Counted from the first letter of the stretch, positions 16,197 to 22,540 are shown. The stretch is 24,145 bases of DNA from Deltaproteobacteria bacterium (GCA_026388345.1 JAPLJY010000313.1:1-24145), one strand, 5' to 3'. The notes: a model not told the origin generated them from the sequence alone. Numbers and translations are program-made.

Positions 16197-17241
16197 AAAC
16201 TGGCTGGATGAACGCTACGACGTGAGGGAAATCACAAAGCTGGCGAAGAGCAAGCTCGTTCCGGAACACCGCCACGACCTCTGGTACTACACGGGCGGGA
16301 TCACGCTTTTCCTGTTCATCCTTCAGTTTCTGACGGGGATGCTGCTTTCCTTTTACTACGTCCCCCACATCGATTTCGCCTACAAGAGCATCATCGAGAT
16401 CGTCACCAAACTGAACATGGGCTGGTTCTTCCGGTCTCTGCACCACTGGGGGGCGCAGCTGGCGATCGTTTTTCTGTTCATCCACCTCTTCGGCACGCTG
16501 CTGCTGAAGGCCTACCGCAAGCCCCGGGAACTGGTCTGGGTAACCGGATTCATCCTGCTGGGCATCTCGATCTTTTTCGGCCTGAGCGGCTATCTCCTTT
16601 TGTGGGACGAGCGCGCCTTTGCCGCCGTCCGCGTAGCGACAGGCGGGGCCGGCGCCTTTCCCGTCGTCGGAGGGTTCATCAAGGCCTTCCTCCGGGGGAG
16701 CATCGATGTTACGGGCGACACCCTGCTGCGGTTCTACGCCTTCCATGTGGCCATTCTGCCGATCATCACGCTGGCCCTCATCGGTCTGCATCTGCTTATG
16801 GTGCAGTACCACGGAATGAGCGTACCCCTGTCCCTGAAAGAAGAAAAACTCCGGGAAGTCCCCTTTTTCCCCAATGTCTTTTATAAGGATCTGATGATCT
16901 GGCTGGTCGTCCTGGGGATTCTCTCGACCCTCGCGGTGCTCCTGCCGCCGGAGATCGGCGTGAAGGCCGACCCCCTGGCCCCGCCCCCGGAAAACATCAA
17001 GCCGGAATGGTATTTTCTTTTCCTGCTCGAAACCCTGAAGCTCTTCCCGGGCGCCATCCTGGGCATGAACGGGGAGACCATCGCGATCCTCTGTGTCTCC
17101 GCGGGGATCCTCTTTTTCTTCCTCATCCCCTTTATCGACCGGAAATCGGCGCGGGGTGAAAAGAGCCCGCTCTTCACCTGGATCGGCGTGGTCTATCTTC
17201 TCTATTTCCTTACGATGACGGTGGTCGGTTTTCTGAGTTAG
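16177..17241 (+). CDS. Cytochrome b, b6-type N-terminal part fused to subunit IV-like part
   Basis: A 354-aa integral membrane protein with about seven or eight helices. Heme ligands are H89 and H103 (13 residues between) and H190 and H205 (14 residues between); the 14-residue spacing is the cytochrome b6 pattern rather than the bc1 pattern. The subunit IV-like half carries the quinol-site PEWY motif at 276-279, so b6 and subunit IV are one polypeptide. At the position of the b6 cysteine that holds the extra heme c (before TGG or LGG in helix A) there is Tyr38, so that heme is probably absent. Start: TTG at 16177 with AAGGGGG at 16164-16170; no in-frame ATG exists nearby. It overlaps the Rieske gene, so both are surely one complex. 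Confidence 0.92.
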   Translation: MNCPRLKNWLDERYDVREITKLAKSKLVPEHRHDLWYYTGGITLFLFILQFLTGMLLSFYYVPHIDFAYKSIIEIVTKLNMGWFFRSLHHWGAQLAIVFLFIHLFGTLLLKAYRKPRELVWVTGFILLGISIFFGLSGYLLLWDERAFAAVRVATGGAGAFPVVGGFIKAFLRGSIDVTGDTLLRFYAFHVAILPIITLALIGLHLLMVQYHGMSVPLSLKEEKLREVPFFPNVFYKDLMIWLVVLGILSTLAVLLPPEIGVKADPLAPPPENIKPEWYFLFLLETLKLFPGAILGMNGETIAILCVSAGILFFFLIPFIDRKSARGEKSPLFTWIGVVYLLYFLTMTVVGFLS

Positions 17242-17249
17242 GAGTTCGT

Positions 17250-17546
17250 ATGCAAGGGATCAGAATCTTCAGAGACTTCAAAAGGTTTCCCCTTTTCCGC
17301 CTCGCGCGGCCGATCATCATGGCCCTGTTCGTTCTGGTTTACGCAGCCCCTTCGCCGGCGGCGGAGCGGATCGCCGTTTTCCCCGCGGCGCCCTATGACG
17401 CCTACATCATCTACGAGAGCCTTGCCGTCTTCTGGATTGCCATCATCGGCCTGATCGTCATCATCCGCATGAAGCTCCGGGAAATCGAGCGGATTCAAGA
17501 GATGGGCGAAGACCGGGAAGACAACGACGCCCCCTTATTGGAATAG
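17250..17546 (+). CDS. Small membrane protein at the end of the Rieske/cytochrome b operon
   Basis: A 98-aa protein not recognised as a known family. Residues 1-39 look like a signal peptide with a possible cleavage after APSPAA. A single helix (about 54-73) follows, then a charged tail (KLREIERIQEMGEDRED) predicted to face the cytoplasm. There is no CxxCH motif, so it is not a c-type cytochrome. AGGAG (17241-17245) lies before the ATG and the gene starts 8 bases after the cytochrome b stop. Its position suggests an accessory or structural subunit of the Rieske/b complex; this is an inference from location only. Confidence 0.75.
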   Translation: MQGIRIFRDFKRFPLFRLARPIIMALFVLVYAAPSPAAERIAVFPAAPYDAYIIYESLAVFWIAIIGLIVIIRMKLREIERIQEMGEDREDNDAPLLE

Positions 17547-17600
17547 GCGACCCTTCCCCGCCCGGCGGAAAACACCCGAAGCCGCGCTGCGTTGCGCAAC

Positions 17601-17640
17601 AATCAAAAGGCCCCTCCCGAAAGGAAGGGGCCTTTTGATT
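17601..17640. terminator. Bidirectional terminator between the sdh operon and gpmA
   Basis: A perfect 15-bp stem: AATCAAAAGGCCCCT (17601-17615) and AGGGGCCTTTTGATT (17626-17640), with a 10-base loop that could pair further. T-rich flanks occur on both strands, so it should stop both the operon on the left and gpmA on the right. Confidence 0.9.
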
Positions 17641-17669
17641 GAAACGGTCACTTTAGAGCCGCCCACGGA

Positions 17670-18416
17670 TCACTTTTTACTCAACTGGCCCGCCACCGAT
17701 GCGGTCGCCTTGGCGACAGACTCCGGATCCCCCAGGTAGTAGTGGTTGACGGCGTTGAGGCGGTCATCCAACTCATAGACAAGCGGAATCCCGGTCGGGA
17801 TGTTCAGCTCTGTGATCACCTCCTCGGGGACCATGTCCAGGTACTTCACCAGGGCGCGGATGCTGTTCCCGTGCGCCGCGATCAGGACCCTCTTGCCCGC
17901 CCGGAGGTCGGGAACGATCGCCTCGTGCCAGTAGGGAAGGACCCGGTCCAGCGTCGTCTTCAGCGATTCGCTTTTCGGCGCCTCCCCGGGCTTGAGGCCG
18001 GCGTAGCGCGGATCCCTCCCCGGAAAACGTTCGTCCGTCTCATCGAGGCCGGGGGGCGGGGTGTCGTAGCTCCGCCGCCAGATGTGGACCTGCTCCATCC
18101 CGTATTTCTCGGCGGTTTCCCGCTTGTTGAGCCCCTGGAGCGCGCCGTAGTGGCGCTCGTTCAACCGCCAGGAGCGGTAGACGGGGATCCACATCAGGTC
18201 CATCTCGTCGAGGGCGATCCACAGCGTCCGGATCGCCCTTTTCAGGACTGATGTGTGGGCCAGATCGAAGGTGTATCCCCCCTCGCGCAGAAGCCGTCCC
18301 GCCTGATGCGCCTCGCGGACCCCCTGTTCGGTGAGGTCCACGTCGGTCCAGCCTGTAAAACGGTTCTCGAGGTTCCAGGTGCTCTCCCCATGGCGCAGCA
18401 AGACCAGCCTGATCAT
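17670..18416 (-). CDS. gpmA: 2,3-bisphosphoglycerate-dependent phosphoglycerate mutase
   Basis: A 248-aa glycolytic/gluconeogenic enzyme that interconverts 3- and 2-phosphoglycerate in the cytoplasm. The catalytic LRHGES (His9), [24 protein letters not shown] and [14 protein letters not shown] are all present and the length is normal. The ATG at 18416 has AGGGGG about 8 bases upstream; an in-frame codon at 18446 would add ten non-homologous residues. It is a single-gene unit facing the bidirectional terminator. Confidence 0.95.
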   Translation of the reverse strand: MIRLVLLRHGESTWNLENRFTGWTDVDLTEQGVREAHQAGRLLREGGYTFDLAHTSVLKRAIRTLWIALDEMDLMWIPVYRSWRLNERHYGALQGLNKRETAEKYGMEQVHIWRRSYDTPPPGLDETDERFPGRDPRYAGLKPGEAPKSESLKTTLDRVLPYWHEAIVPDLRAGKRVLIAAHGNSIRALVKYLDMVPEEVITELNIPTGIPLVYELDDRLNAVNHYYLGDPESVAKATASVAGQLSKK

Positions 18417-18485
18417 CGTGATTACCCCCTTTGAAAATGAATCCATATGAAATAAATCCGCCGCCGCCCCGATCGGAACGGCGAA

Positions 18486-18514
18486 AGTATGGCATATCCC
18501 GGCGTCCCCGGCAA
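18486..18514 (-). promoter_or_regulatory. Candidate promoter of gpmA
   Basis: On the minus strand: TTGCCG (18514-18509), a 17-base spacer, then CATACT (18491-18486) preceded by TG at the extended -10 position. Start predicted near 18480, about 65 bases before the gpmA ATG. Confidence 0.4.
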
Positions 18515-18556
18515 GGGACTTTTCTTCTTCCTGAAAATTTCAATAATGAATAACTC

Positions 18557-18584
18557 TTGACAAGACTCTTGATTCTGCTACCCT
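18557..18584 (+). promoter_or_regulatory. Candidate promoter of the 96-aa protein gene
   Basis: TTGACA (18557-18562), a 16-base spacer, TACCCT (18579-18584; weak) with TG at the extended -10 position. Start predicted near 18591, about 20 bases upstream of the ATG at 18613. Confidence 0.4.
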
Positions 18585-18612
18585 CGCCGAAAATGCGGCA
18601 AGAGAATCGTTC

Positions 18613-18903
18613 ATGACTGCTTCTGCTTCGCTTCATAAAAGGAAAACACTGTTTCTCGTTATCCTTTTTATCGCTTTTTCCACCTTCACGGCGGACGTCC
18701 TCGATCTGCGCGAAGAACTCCACATCCTCTCCTGCCCATACAGCAGCCTGGACAACAACATCACAACCGGGATAACCAGCAACGTCGACTTCGTGCTGGA
18801 ACCGGTTGTGCTGTTTTGCTCCGTTCACCGGAAGTCATCGGTTGAAATCTCATTTTTGCATCTATTGCCCTACGGTTTCAGGGCTCCTCCCTCCTGGTTT
18901 TAG
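18613..18903 (+). CDS. Hypothetical 96-aa secreted or membrane protein
   Basis: Not recognised. The N-terminus (HKRKTLFLVILFIAFSTF) is a good signal sequence or anchor, followed by a short domain with CPYSSLDNNITTGI and a few aromatic residues. Cys residues occur in ILSCPYSS and VLFCSVH. AAGAG lies about 9 bases before the ATG and a candidate promoter is just upstream. The stop codon overlaps that of a convergent small reading frame on the other strand. Base composition from here to about 21.4 kb is more AT-rich than in the energy operon. Confidence 0.6.
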   Translation: MTASASLHKRKTLFLVILFIAFSTFTADVLDLREELHILSCPYSSLDNNITTGITSNVDFVLEPVVLFCSVHRKSSVEISFLHLLPYGFRAPPSWF

Positions 18904-19016
18904 TTGACCACCCTGTTCGGATTCCTTAAATCCACACTGAAAACGTTGTCAACTCGTGGCTGAATGATGGTTGGCCTGTCTTTCACCACAAGGACATGTT
19001 TGTGAACAGTTTCCAT
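18900..19016 (-). CDS. Possible 38-aa small protein
   Basis: The minus-strand frame encodes a soluble, slightly basic peptide beginning METVHKHVLVVKDRPTIIQ. AAGGAG (19031-19026) is 9 bases upstream of the ATG at 19016, which is the main reason to list it. A longer version from the ATG at 19055 has no ribosome-binding site. It is not recognised, and it could be the remnant of a larger gene. Confidence 0.35.
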   Translation of the reverse strand: METVHKHVLVVKDRPTIIQPRVDNVFSVDLRNPNRVVN

Positions 19017-19069
19017 AAAACATAGCTCCTTGATCTGCAGAATAACTGTAGTCATATGCTCGACATGAT

Positions 19070-19088
19070 TGATGTTGCGATAACATCA
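19070..19088. promoter_or_regulatory. Perfect 7-bp inverted repeat, possible operator
   Basis: TGATGTT, 5 bases, AACATCA: a perfect dyad about 45 bases upstream of the first microprotein gene. It may be a repressor site or a small hairpin. Bases 19017-19131 hold nothing else that I can support. Confidence 0.35.
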
Positions 19089-19128
19089 GGCATGTTTGAA
19101 GATTCTCCGGCAGAAGGAGGGAAGAAAA

Positions 19129-19386
19129 CGAATGGACTCACGGTTGATCGGAATAGTCTTGGTGGTGGCGATGGTGTGTTGGGCTGTCTTTCAGATTTGG
19201 CAGATACGTAAGGCCACGAAGAAATGAGACGATCCGGCGCGGAAATAAACATGAGGAAGGTTTCCAGGTAAGAGAGGAGGAGAGATAAAATGCAAAGCCC
19301 GTGGTTCGGCGGAATCATTATGCTGGTTATGGTGGTCGGTCTCGGTGTCTGGATATGGTGGGCGATGCGGAAGAATAAGGAAAAAT
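19129..19386 (+). repeat. Direct repeat unit, copy 1 (two microprotein genes)
   Basis: A 258-base block that recurs at 20820-21076 with 12 differences, one of them a single-base indel (about 95% identity). The match begins at CGAATGGACTCACGG and ends at GGAAAAAT. Both copies keep two short open frames and the strong AGAGGAGGAGAG ribosome-binding site between them. Confidence 0.95.
19132..19227 (+). CDS. 31-aa single-helix membrane microprotein, copy 1
   Basis: A short polar start (MDSR), one hydrophobic helix (about 5-25) ending in Trp-rich IWQ, and a basic tail RKATKK. This gives an N-out/C-in bitopic peptide by the positive-inside rule. AAGGAGG (19114-19120) lies 11 bases upstream. Its design resembles the next peptide, as if the two were distant duplicates. 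It is not a known family to me. Function could be membrane-complex stabilisation or a toxin-like peptide; there is no direct evidence. Confidence 0.55.
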   Translation: MDSRLIGIVLVVAMVCWAVFQIWQIRKATKK

Positions 19387-19388
19387 GA
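19290..19388 (+). CDS. 32-aa single-helix membrane microprotein, copy 1
   Basis: Begins MQSPWFGGII, has a helix (about 6-25) that ends in WIWW, and a basic tail RKNKEK. The AGGAGG at 19275-19280, 9 bases before the ATG, is one of the best ribosome-binding sites in the window. The second copy at 20980 encodes an identical peptide although the DNA differs at two codons and the stop, which argues that the peptide is maintained by selection. Confidence 0.7.
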   Translation: MQSPWFGGIIMLVMVVGLGVWIWWAMRKNKEK

Positions 19389-19464
19389 GAATCTGCCTTC
19401 TGACGACGATGCCATTGAGGTCACCTGTACGAAATGCCTCACGCGCGGCACCATTCACGGATAA
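19387..19464 (+). pseudogene. 3' remnant of the small zinc-ribbon gene
   Basis: Starting right at the stop of the microprotein gene, the sequence encodes PSDDDAIEVTCTKCLTRGT and a stop at 19464. This matches the C-terminal part (SPDDELMVKCTKCGTRST) of the intact gene at 21202-21426. The first CxxC, the hydrophobic segment and the start are missing. The similarity continues weakly past the stop. Copy 1 has therefore lost roughly 230-270 bases relative to copy 2. Confidence 0.75.
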
Positions 19465-19531
19465 CGTGCCCTCGGCGAAACGCTGTTTCCGGAGGGGATC
19501 ATGACTGCGTTTTCACGAGAGAAGGGCCGTC

Positions 19532-20902
19532 ATGATCTCCCCCGCCGATCAACAGGGATGGCCGAATGAGAGAAACAGGCTGATGAAACTTATGACTTTT
19601 GCGGGTAAATTATTCAAGGCAAGGGGCGATAAACTGCCGGTAATCTGTATCTTCGGCTGCAAGGAGGTTGAATTGATTACCCCCGCGGAGAATGGGGATG
19701 AGGAGAAGAGACTGGATTGCCGATGTTATTCTTCCGATTCCAGCCTCGAACAGATTCTCGTGCAGGACAGGCCGCATGTCATCATAACGGTCGGGAACCG
19801 ATCGTCCTACCCCCGTCTGATCAAAGCCCCTTCCGAGATTCAGAGGCGATGGCTTCATTATGATACCCTGCCGGACCTGGACCGGCTTGGCATATCGGCC
19901 TACGACCGCTACTTGAAAAACATGTTTGACGGTGGCGAAATGGAAAGAAAACCCCTTGTTACCGTTTTTACCCCCGCCTATAAGAGCGGAGAAAAAATCC
20001 AACGGCCGTTCCGGTCTCTTCGGGAGCAGACCTATACCAACTGGGAATGGGTCATCGTGGATGATTCGGATGACGACGGGAAGACATTTAAAATGTTGGG
20101 TTCCCTTGCCATGCAGGATCACCGAATCGAGGTCTTTAAACCGTGGGAACACTCGGGCATCATCGGGAAGGTCAAGAACTGGGCCTGCAGCCTCGCAAGG
20201 GGCGATATCCCCGTGGAACTGGACCATGATGATGAACTGACCGATTATGCGCTGGATTGCGTTGTCCGGGGTTTTGAACGGTTTCCGGAGGCCGGGTTTC
20301 TCTATACGGACACCGCTGAGATTCATGAAGACGGTACCAGTTACACATACAGGGATGGCTGGGCCTTTGGTTACGGTTCCTACACCGATGTCGAATATCA
20401 TGGCAGGCTGTATAAGTCGGGGAGTGCCGGCAACATCAATTCCAAAACGATTCGGCATATTGCATCAACTCCCAACCATATACGGGCGTGGAGAAAATCT
20501 TTTTACGAATCGATAGGCGGGCATAACAGGGAGCTTCATGTTGCAGACGATTTTGAGATCATGGTCAGGACTTTTCTCAAGACCCGGATGGTCAGGGTTC
20601 CCAAGTTGTGCTACCTGCAGCATATCGGCAACACGGTCCAGCAGGAAAGAATAAAGGAGATCCATCGACATGTAAGATCCATCCGGAATCATTACGACAG
20701 AATGATTCACGAGAGATTCCTTGAACTGGGCTGTGAGGATTTTGCCTGGGATGAAAAAAAAGGCTGTTTTGATTATCAGATCCCGAATCCCCAAGCGGTA
20801 TCCCATGCTACCCTGATAGCGAATGGACTCACGGTTGATCGGAATAGTCTTGGTGGTGGGGATGGTTTGTTGGGCTGCCTATCAGATTTGGCGGATACGT
20901 AA
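19532..20902 (+). CDS. Family 2 glycosyltransferase with a repeat-derived C-terminal tail
   Basis: A 456-aa putative GT2 enzyme. An N-terminal region of about 140 residues of unknown role precedes the GT-A fold: PLVTVFTPAYKSGEKI, REQTYTNWEWVIVDDSDDD (Asp177/178), the DxD-like LDHDDE (231-235) for metal and nucleotide-sugar binding, and a later ADDFEIMVRTFLKT segment typical of the acceptor side. No membrane helix is seen, so it is probably cytoplasmic. GAGAAGGG precedes the ATG. Residues 431-456 are encoded by the second copy of the direct repeat in a different frame from the microprotein, so the native C-terminus may be lost or replaced. No glycan biosynthesis genes are nearby. It sits between the repeat copies like a cargo gene. 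Confidence 0.8.
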   Translation: MISPADQQGWPNERNRLMKLMTFAGKLFKARGDKLPVICIFGCKEVELITPAENGDEEKRLDCRCYSSDSSLEQILVQDRPHVIITVGNRSSYPRLIKAPSEIQRRWLHYDTLPDLDRLGISAYDRYLKNMFDGGEMERKPLVTVFTPAYKSGEKIQRPFRSLREQTYTNWEWVIVDDSDDDGKTFKMLGSLAMQDHRIEVFKPWEHSGIIGKVKNWACSLARGDIPVELDHDDELTDYALDCVVRGFERFPEAGFLYTDTAEIHEDGTSYTYRDGWAFGYGSYTDVEYHGRLYKSGSAGNINSKTIRHIASTPNHIRAWRKSFYESIGGHNRELHVADDFEIMVRTFLKTRMVRVPKLCYLQHIGNTVQQERIKEIHRHVRSIRNHYDRMIHERFLELGCEDFAWDEKKGCFDYQIPNPQAVSHATLIANGLTVDRNSLGGGDGLLGCLSDLADT

Positions 20903-21076
20903 GGCCAAGAAGAAATGAGGCGATCCAGCGCAGAAATAAACATGGGAAGGTTTCCAGGTAAGAGAGGAGGAGAGATAAAATGCAAAGCCCGTGGTTCGGT
21001 GGAATCATTATGCTGGTTATGGTGGTCGGTCTCGGTGTCTGGATATGGTGGGCAATGCGGAAGAATAAGGAAAAAT
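20820..21076 (+). repeat. Direct repeat unit, copy 2
   Basis: The second copy of the block at 19129-19386. It begins inside codon 430 of the glycosyltransferase gene; upstream of this point the two loci share nothing, so the junction is sharp. As a result the AAGGAGG that serves the first microprotein in copy 1 is absent here. Confidence 0.95.
20823..20918 (+). CDS. 31-aa membrane microprotein, copy 2 (overlaps glycosyltransferase end)
   Basis: Same design as the peptide at 19132, with five substitutions (A13G, V19A, F20Y, Q24R, T29K). It lies in another frame within the last 80 bases of the glycosyltransferase gene and has no clear ribosome-binding site, so it may be translated only by coupling or not at all. 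Four of the five substitutions within the overlap are silent in the glycosyltransferase frame. Confidence 0.4.
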   Translation: MDSRLIGIVLVVGMVCWAAYQIWRIRKAKKK

Positions 21077-21078
21077 AA
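20980..21078 (+). CDS. 32-aa membrane microprotein, copy 2
   Basis: Identical in sequence to the peptide encoded at 19290, with only synonymous changes and a TAA in place of the TGA stop. The AGGAGG ribosome-binding site is conserved. It is followed, 123 bases later, by the intact zinc-ribbon gene, which likely shows the original module order. Confidence 0.7.
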   Translation: MQSPWFGGIIMLVMVVGLGVWIWWAMRKNKEK

Positions 21079-21201
21079 AGAAAAAGAGGCCGTCGGGATA
21101 CCCCAAAAGGTTGTATTTTCGTTATCACTTTGACGGGTGGAATTTCATTCGAGGTCAAACCTTCTATAAACCGTACCGTTTTCGTCCGGGAGGAAACCAT
21201 A

Positions 21202-21426
21202 ATGAGCACAAACAAGACCTATCGTCGTCATTGCACCAAATGCAGCGAGGAAACGGTCCATGTATCGGTGCATCCCAGGCCCTTGCAGACTGCACTCCGC
21301 ACATGGCAAATCATCGTCTTCTGTGTCAGCTTTGCCATGTTGTATCCACATACTTTCTCACCCGATGATGAATTGATGGTCAAATGTACGAAATGCGGCA
21401 CGCGCAGCACTACATCTTACGGATAG
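21202..21426 (+). CDS. 74-aa zinc-ribbon protein with a membrane segment
   Basis: Two CxxC knuckles, HCTKC (C11, C14) and KCTKC (C62, C65), flank a hydrophobic segment (about 34-49, TWQIIVFCVSFAMLYP). The knuckles could pair into one zinc ribbon with the hydrophobic part dipping into the membrane, an arrangement that recalls LITAF-like domains; homology to these is only a guess. The ATG at 21202 has GGGAGGA at 21189-21195; a start at 21130 lacks a ribosome-binding site. A truncated relative is at 19387-19464. Confidence 0.7.
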   Translation: MSTNKTYRRHCTKCSEETVHVSVHPRPLQTALRTWQIIVFCVSFAMLYPHTFSPDDELMVKCTKCGTRSTTSYG

Positions 21427-21516
21427 CGCGCTCTCGCGCCTAAATTGTGTTTGCTTTTTGAACCTTCGGTATGACAGCATAACAGCCCACCGCATGAGCG
21501 AAGAAGGAGAATCGTT

Positions 21517-21711
21517 ATGTTTGGAAGTATCGGGATGCCGGAGTTGATGATCATTCTGGTCATTGCCCTGATCTTTTTTGGACCGGGGAAGCTCCCGGAG
21601 CTGGGCAGTTTGATCGGCAAGGCGATCAGAGGCTTCAAAAAAGAGATGGATGCGCCGCAGGAAAAACCGGATACGCCGGAACCAGGTAAAAGCGAGGGCA
21701 AAAAAGAATGA
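21517..21711 (+). CDS. tatA: Sec-independent translocase subunit TatA/TatE
   Basis: A 64-aa protein with one N-terminal helix (about 7-21), the conserved [10 protein letters not shown] hinge, an amphipathic helix ([14 protein letters not shown]) and an acidic/basic flexible tail, all standard for TatA. It forms the pore of the twin-arginine export system, which could serve the Rieske protein encoded upstream. GAAGGAG precedes the ATG. tatB and tatC are not in the window. Confidence 0.92.
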   Translation: MFGSIGMPELMIILVIALIFFGPGKLPELGSLIGKAIRGFKKEMDAPQEKPDTPEPGKSEGKKE

Positions 21712-21733
21712 ATGTTGCACAGGGCCGCACCCG

Positions 21734-22492
21734 ATGAATGGCCGCTTTATCTTCAAAATGCTTCTTCTTTTTGGGTTTATTGTCCTGGGAGCCTATCTCT
21801 TTATCCACTTTGACCTGCATCACTTCTTCACCGACCGTACCAGGGCGATTCACTTTATCAAGAGCTTTCATCCTTTTGATGAAGTAGTTTTTATTGCGCT
21901 GCAGATCCTGCAGGTCGTCGCTGCCCCCATTCCCGGGGAAGCGACGGGGCTCATCGGCGGTTATCTCTTCGGCCCCATCCTGGGGACGATTTACTCCACC
22001 ATAGGCCTCACCGTCGGTTCCTGGATCGCCTTTATGTTGGCCCGCATTTTCGGGATGCCCCTCGTCGAAAAGGTGGTCAGACCCGAAGTCATCGCAAAAT
22101 ACGACCACTTCCTGGAACACCAGGGGACTTTTGTCTCTTTCCTTCTCTTTCTGATTCCGGGGTTCCCCAAGGATTGTCTCTGCTATATCATGGGGGTCAG
22201 CCATATGCCGACCCGGACGTTTATCATCGTCTCCACGGTCGGTCGGCTGCTGGGAACGATGTTGCTTTCCGTATCAGGGAGCTGTGCCCGGAATGATGAG
22301 TATCTGGCCCTGGTTGGGATCATGCTGGTGAGCGGAATTTTCGTTATCATCGCCTTCCTTTACCGGGACGGCTTGCTGGAAACGCTGAAGAAAAATACGA
22401 CGCGAAAAAAGTTTTATCCTCCGGGAAACGGCCCCGGGAAGGCCCCCTCGCAGCATAAAAAAGGCCCCCCGCCCACAGGCGGGGAGCCGTAG
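21734..22492 (+). CDS. TVP38/TMEM64 (DedA-like, VTT domain) membrane protein
   Basis: A 252-aa protein with about six hydrophobic segments. VVAAPIPGEATGLIGGYLFG, followed by GTIYSTIGLTVGSWIAFMLAR, is the SNARE-associated (PF09335) core, and FLIPGFPKDCLCYIMG is the second re-entrant-type segment. Relatives are proposed lipid transporters or scramblases. The ATG at 21734 begins at the first helix, 22 bases after tatA; an in-frame ATG at 21650 overlaps tatA and adds only a basic leader. The C-terminal tail KKGPPPTGGEP is encoded by the terminator of the opposite strand. Confidence 0.85.
   Translation: MNGRFIFKMLLLFGFIVLGAYLFIHFDLHHFFTDRTRAIHFIKSFHPFDEVVFIALQILQVVAAPIPGEATGLIGGYLFGPILGTIYSTIGLTVGSWIAFMLARIFGMPLVEKVVRPEVIAKYDHFLEHQGTFVSFLLFLIPGFPKDCLCYIMGVSHMPTRTFIIVSTVGRLLGTMLLSVSGSCARNDEYLALVGIMLVSGIFVIIAFLYRDGLLETLKKNTTRKKFYPPGNGPGKAPSQHKKGPPPTGGEP
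22457..22488 (-). terminator. Rho-independent terminator of the tctA unit
   Basis: On the minus strand a GC-rich stem (22488-22478 with 22473-22463; 10 pairs and one mismatch) with a 4-base loop is followed by TTTTTT (22462-22457). It lies about 50 bases beyond the 41-aa gene. It overlaps the 3' end of the plus-strand TVP38-like gene. Confidence 0.85.
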
Positions 22493-22504
22493 ATGTCTTG
22501 CACT

Positions 22505-22525
22505 GCCCGGGGGAAACGCCCGGGC
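22505..22525. repeat. Short GC hairpin
   Basis: GCCCGGG (22505-22511), 7-base loop, CCCGGGC (22519-22525). No T run follows on either strand. It may add to transcription stop or mRNA stability between the two convergent genes. Confidence 0.5.
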
Positions 22526-22540
22526 GGCGAACAGCACAGA

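Noticed and set aside
19056..19211. 51-codon frame reading through copy 1 of the repeat in the glycosyltransferase-tail frame
   Set aside because: It has no ribosome-binding site at its ATG and no family resemblance. Kept only as a point in the overlapping-frames finding because its differences from copy 2 are mostly silent.
21426..21455. GCGCG-CTCT-CGCGC hairpin after the zinc-ribbon gene, considered as a terminator
   Set aside because: The stem is only 5 bp and the T-rich stretch begins too far away; at best a weak terminator.
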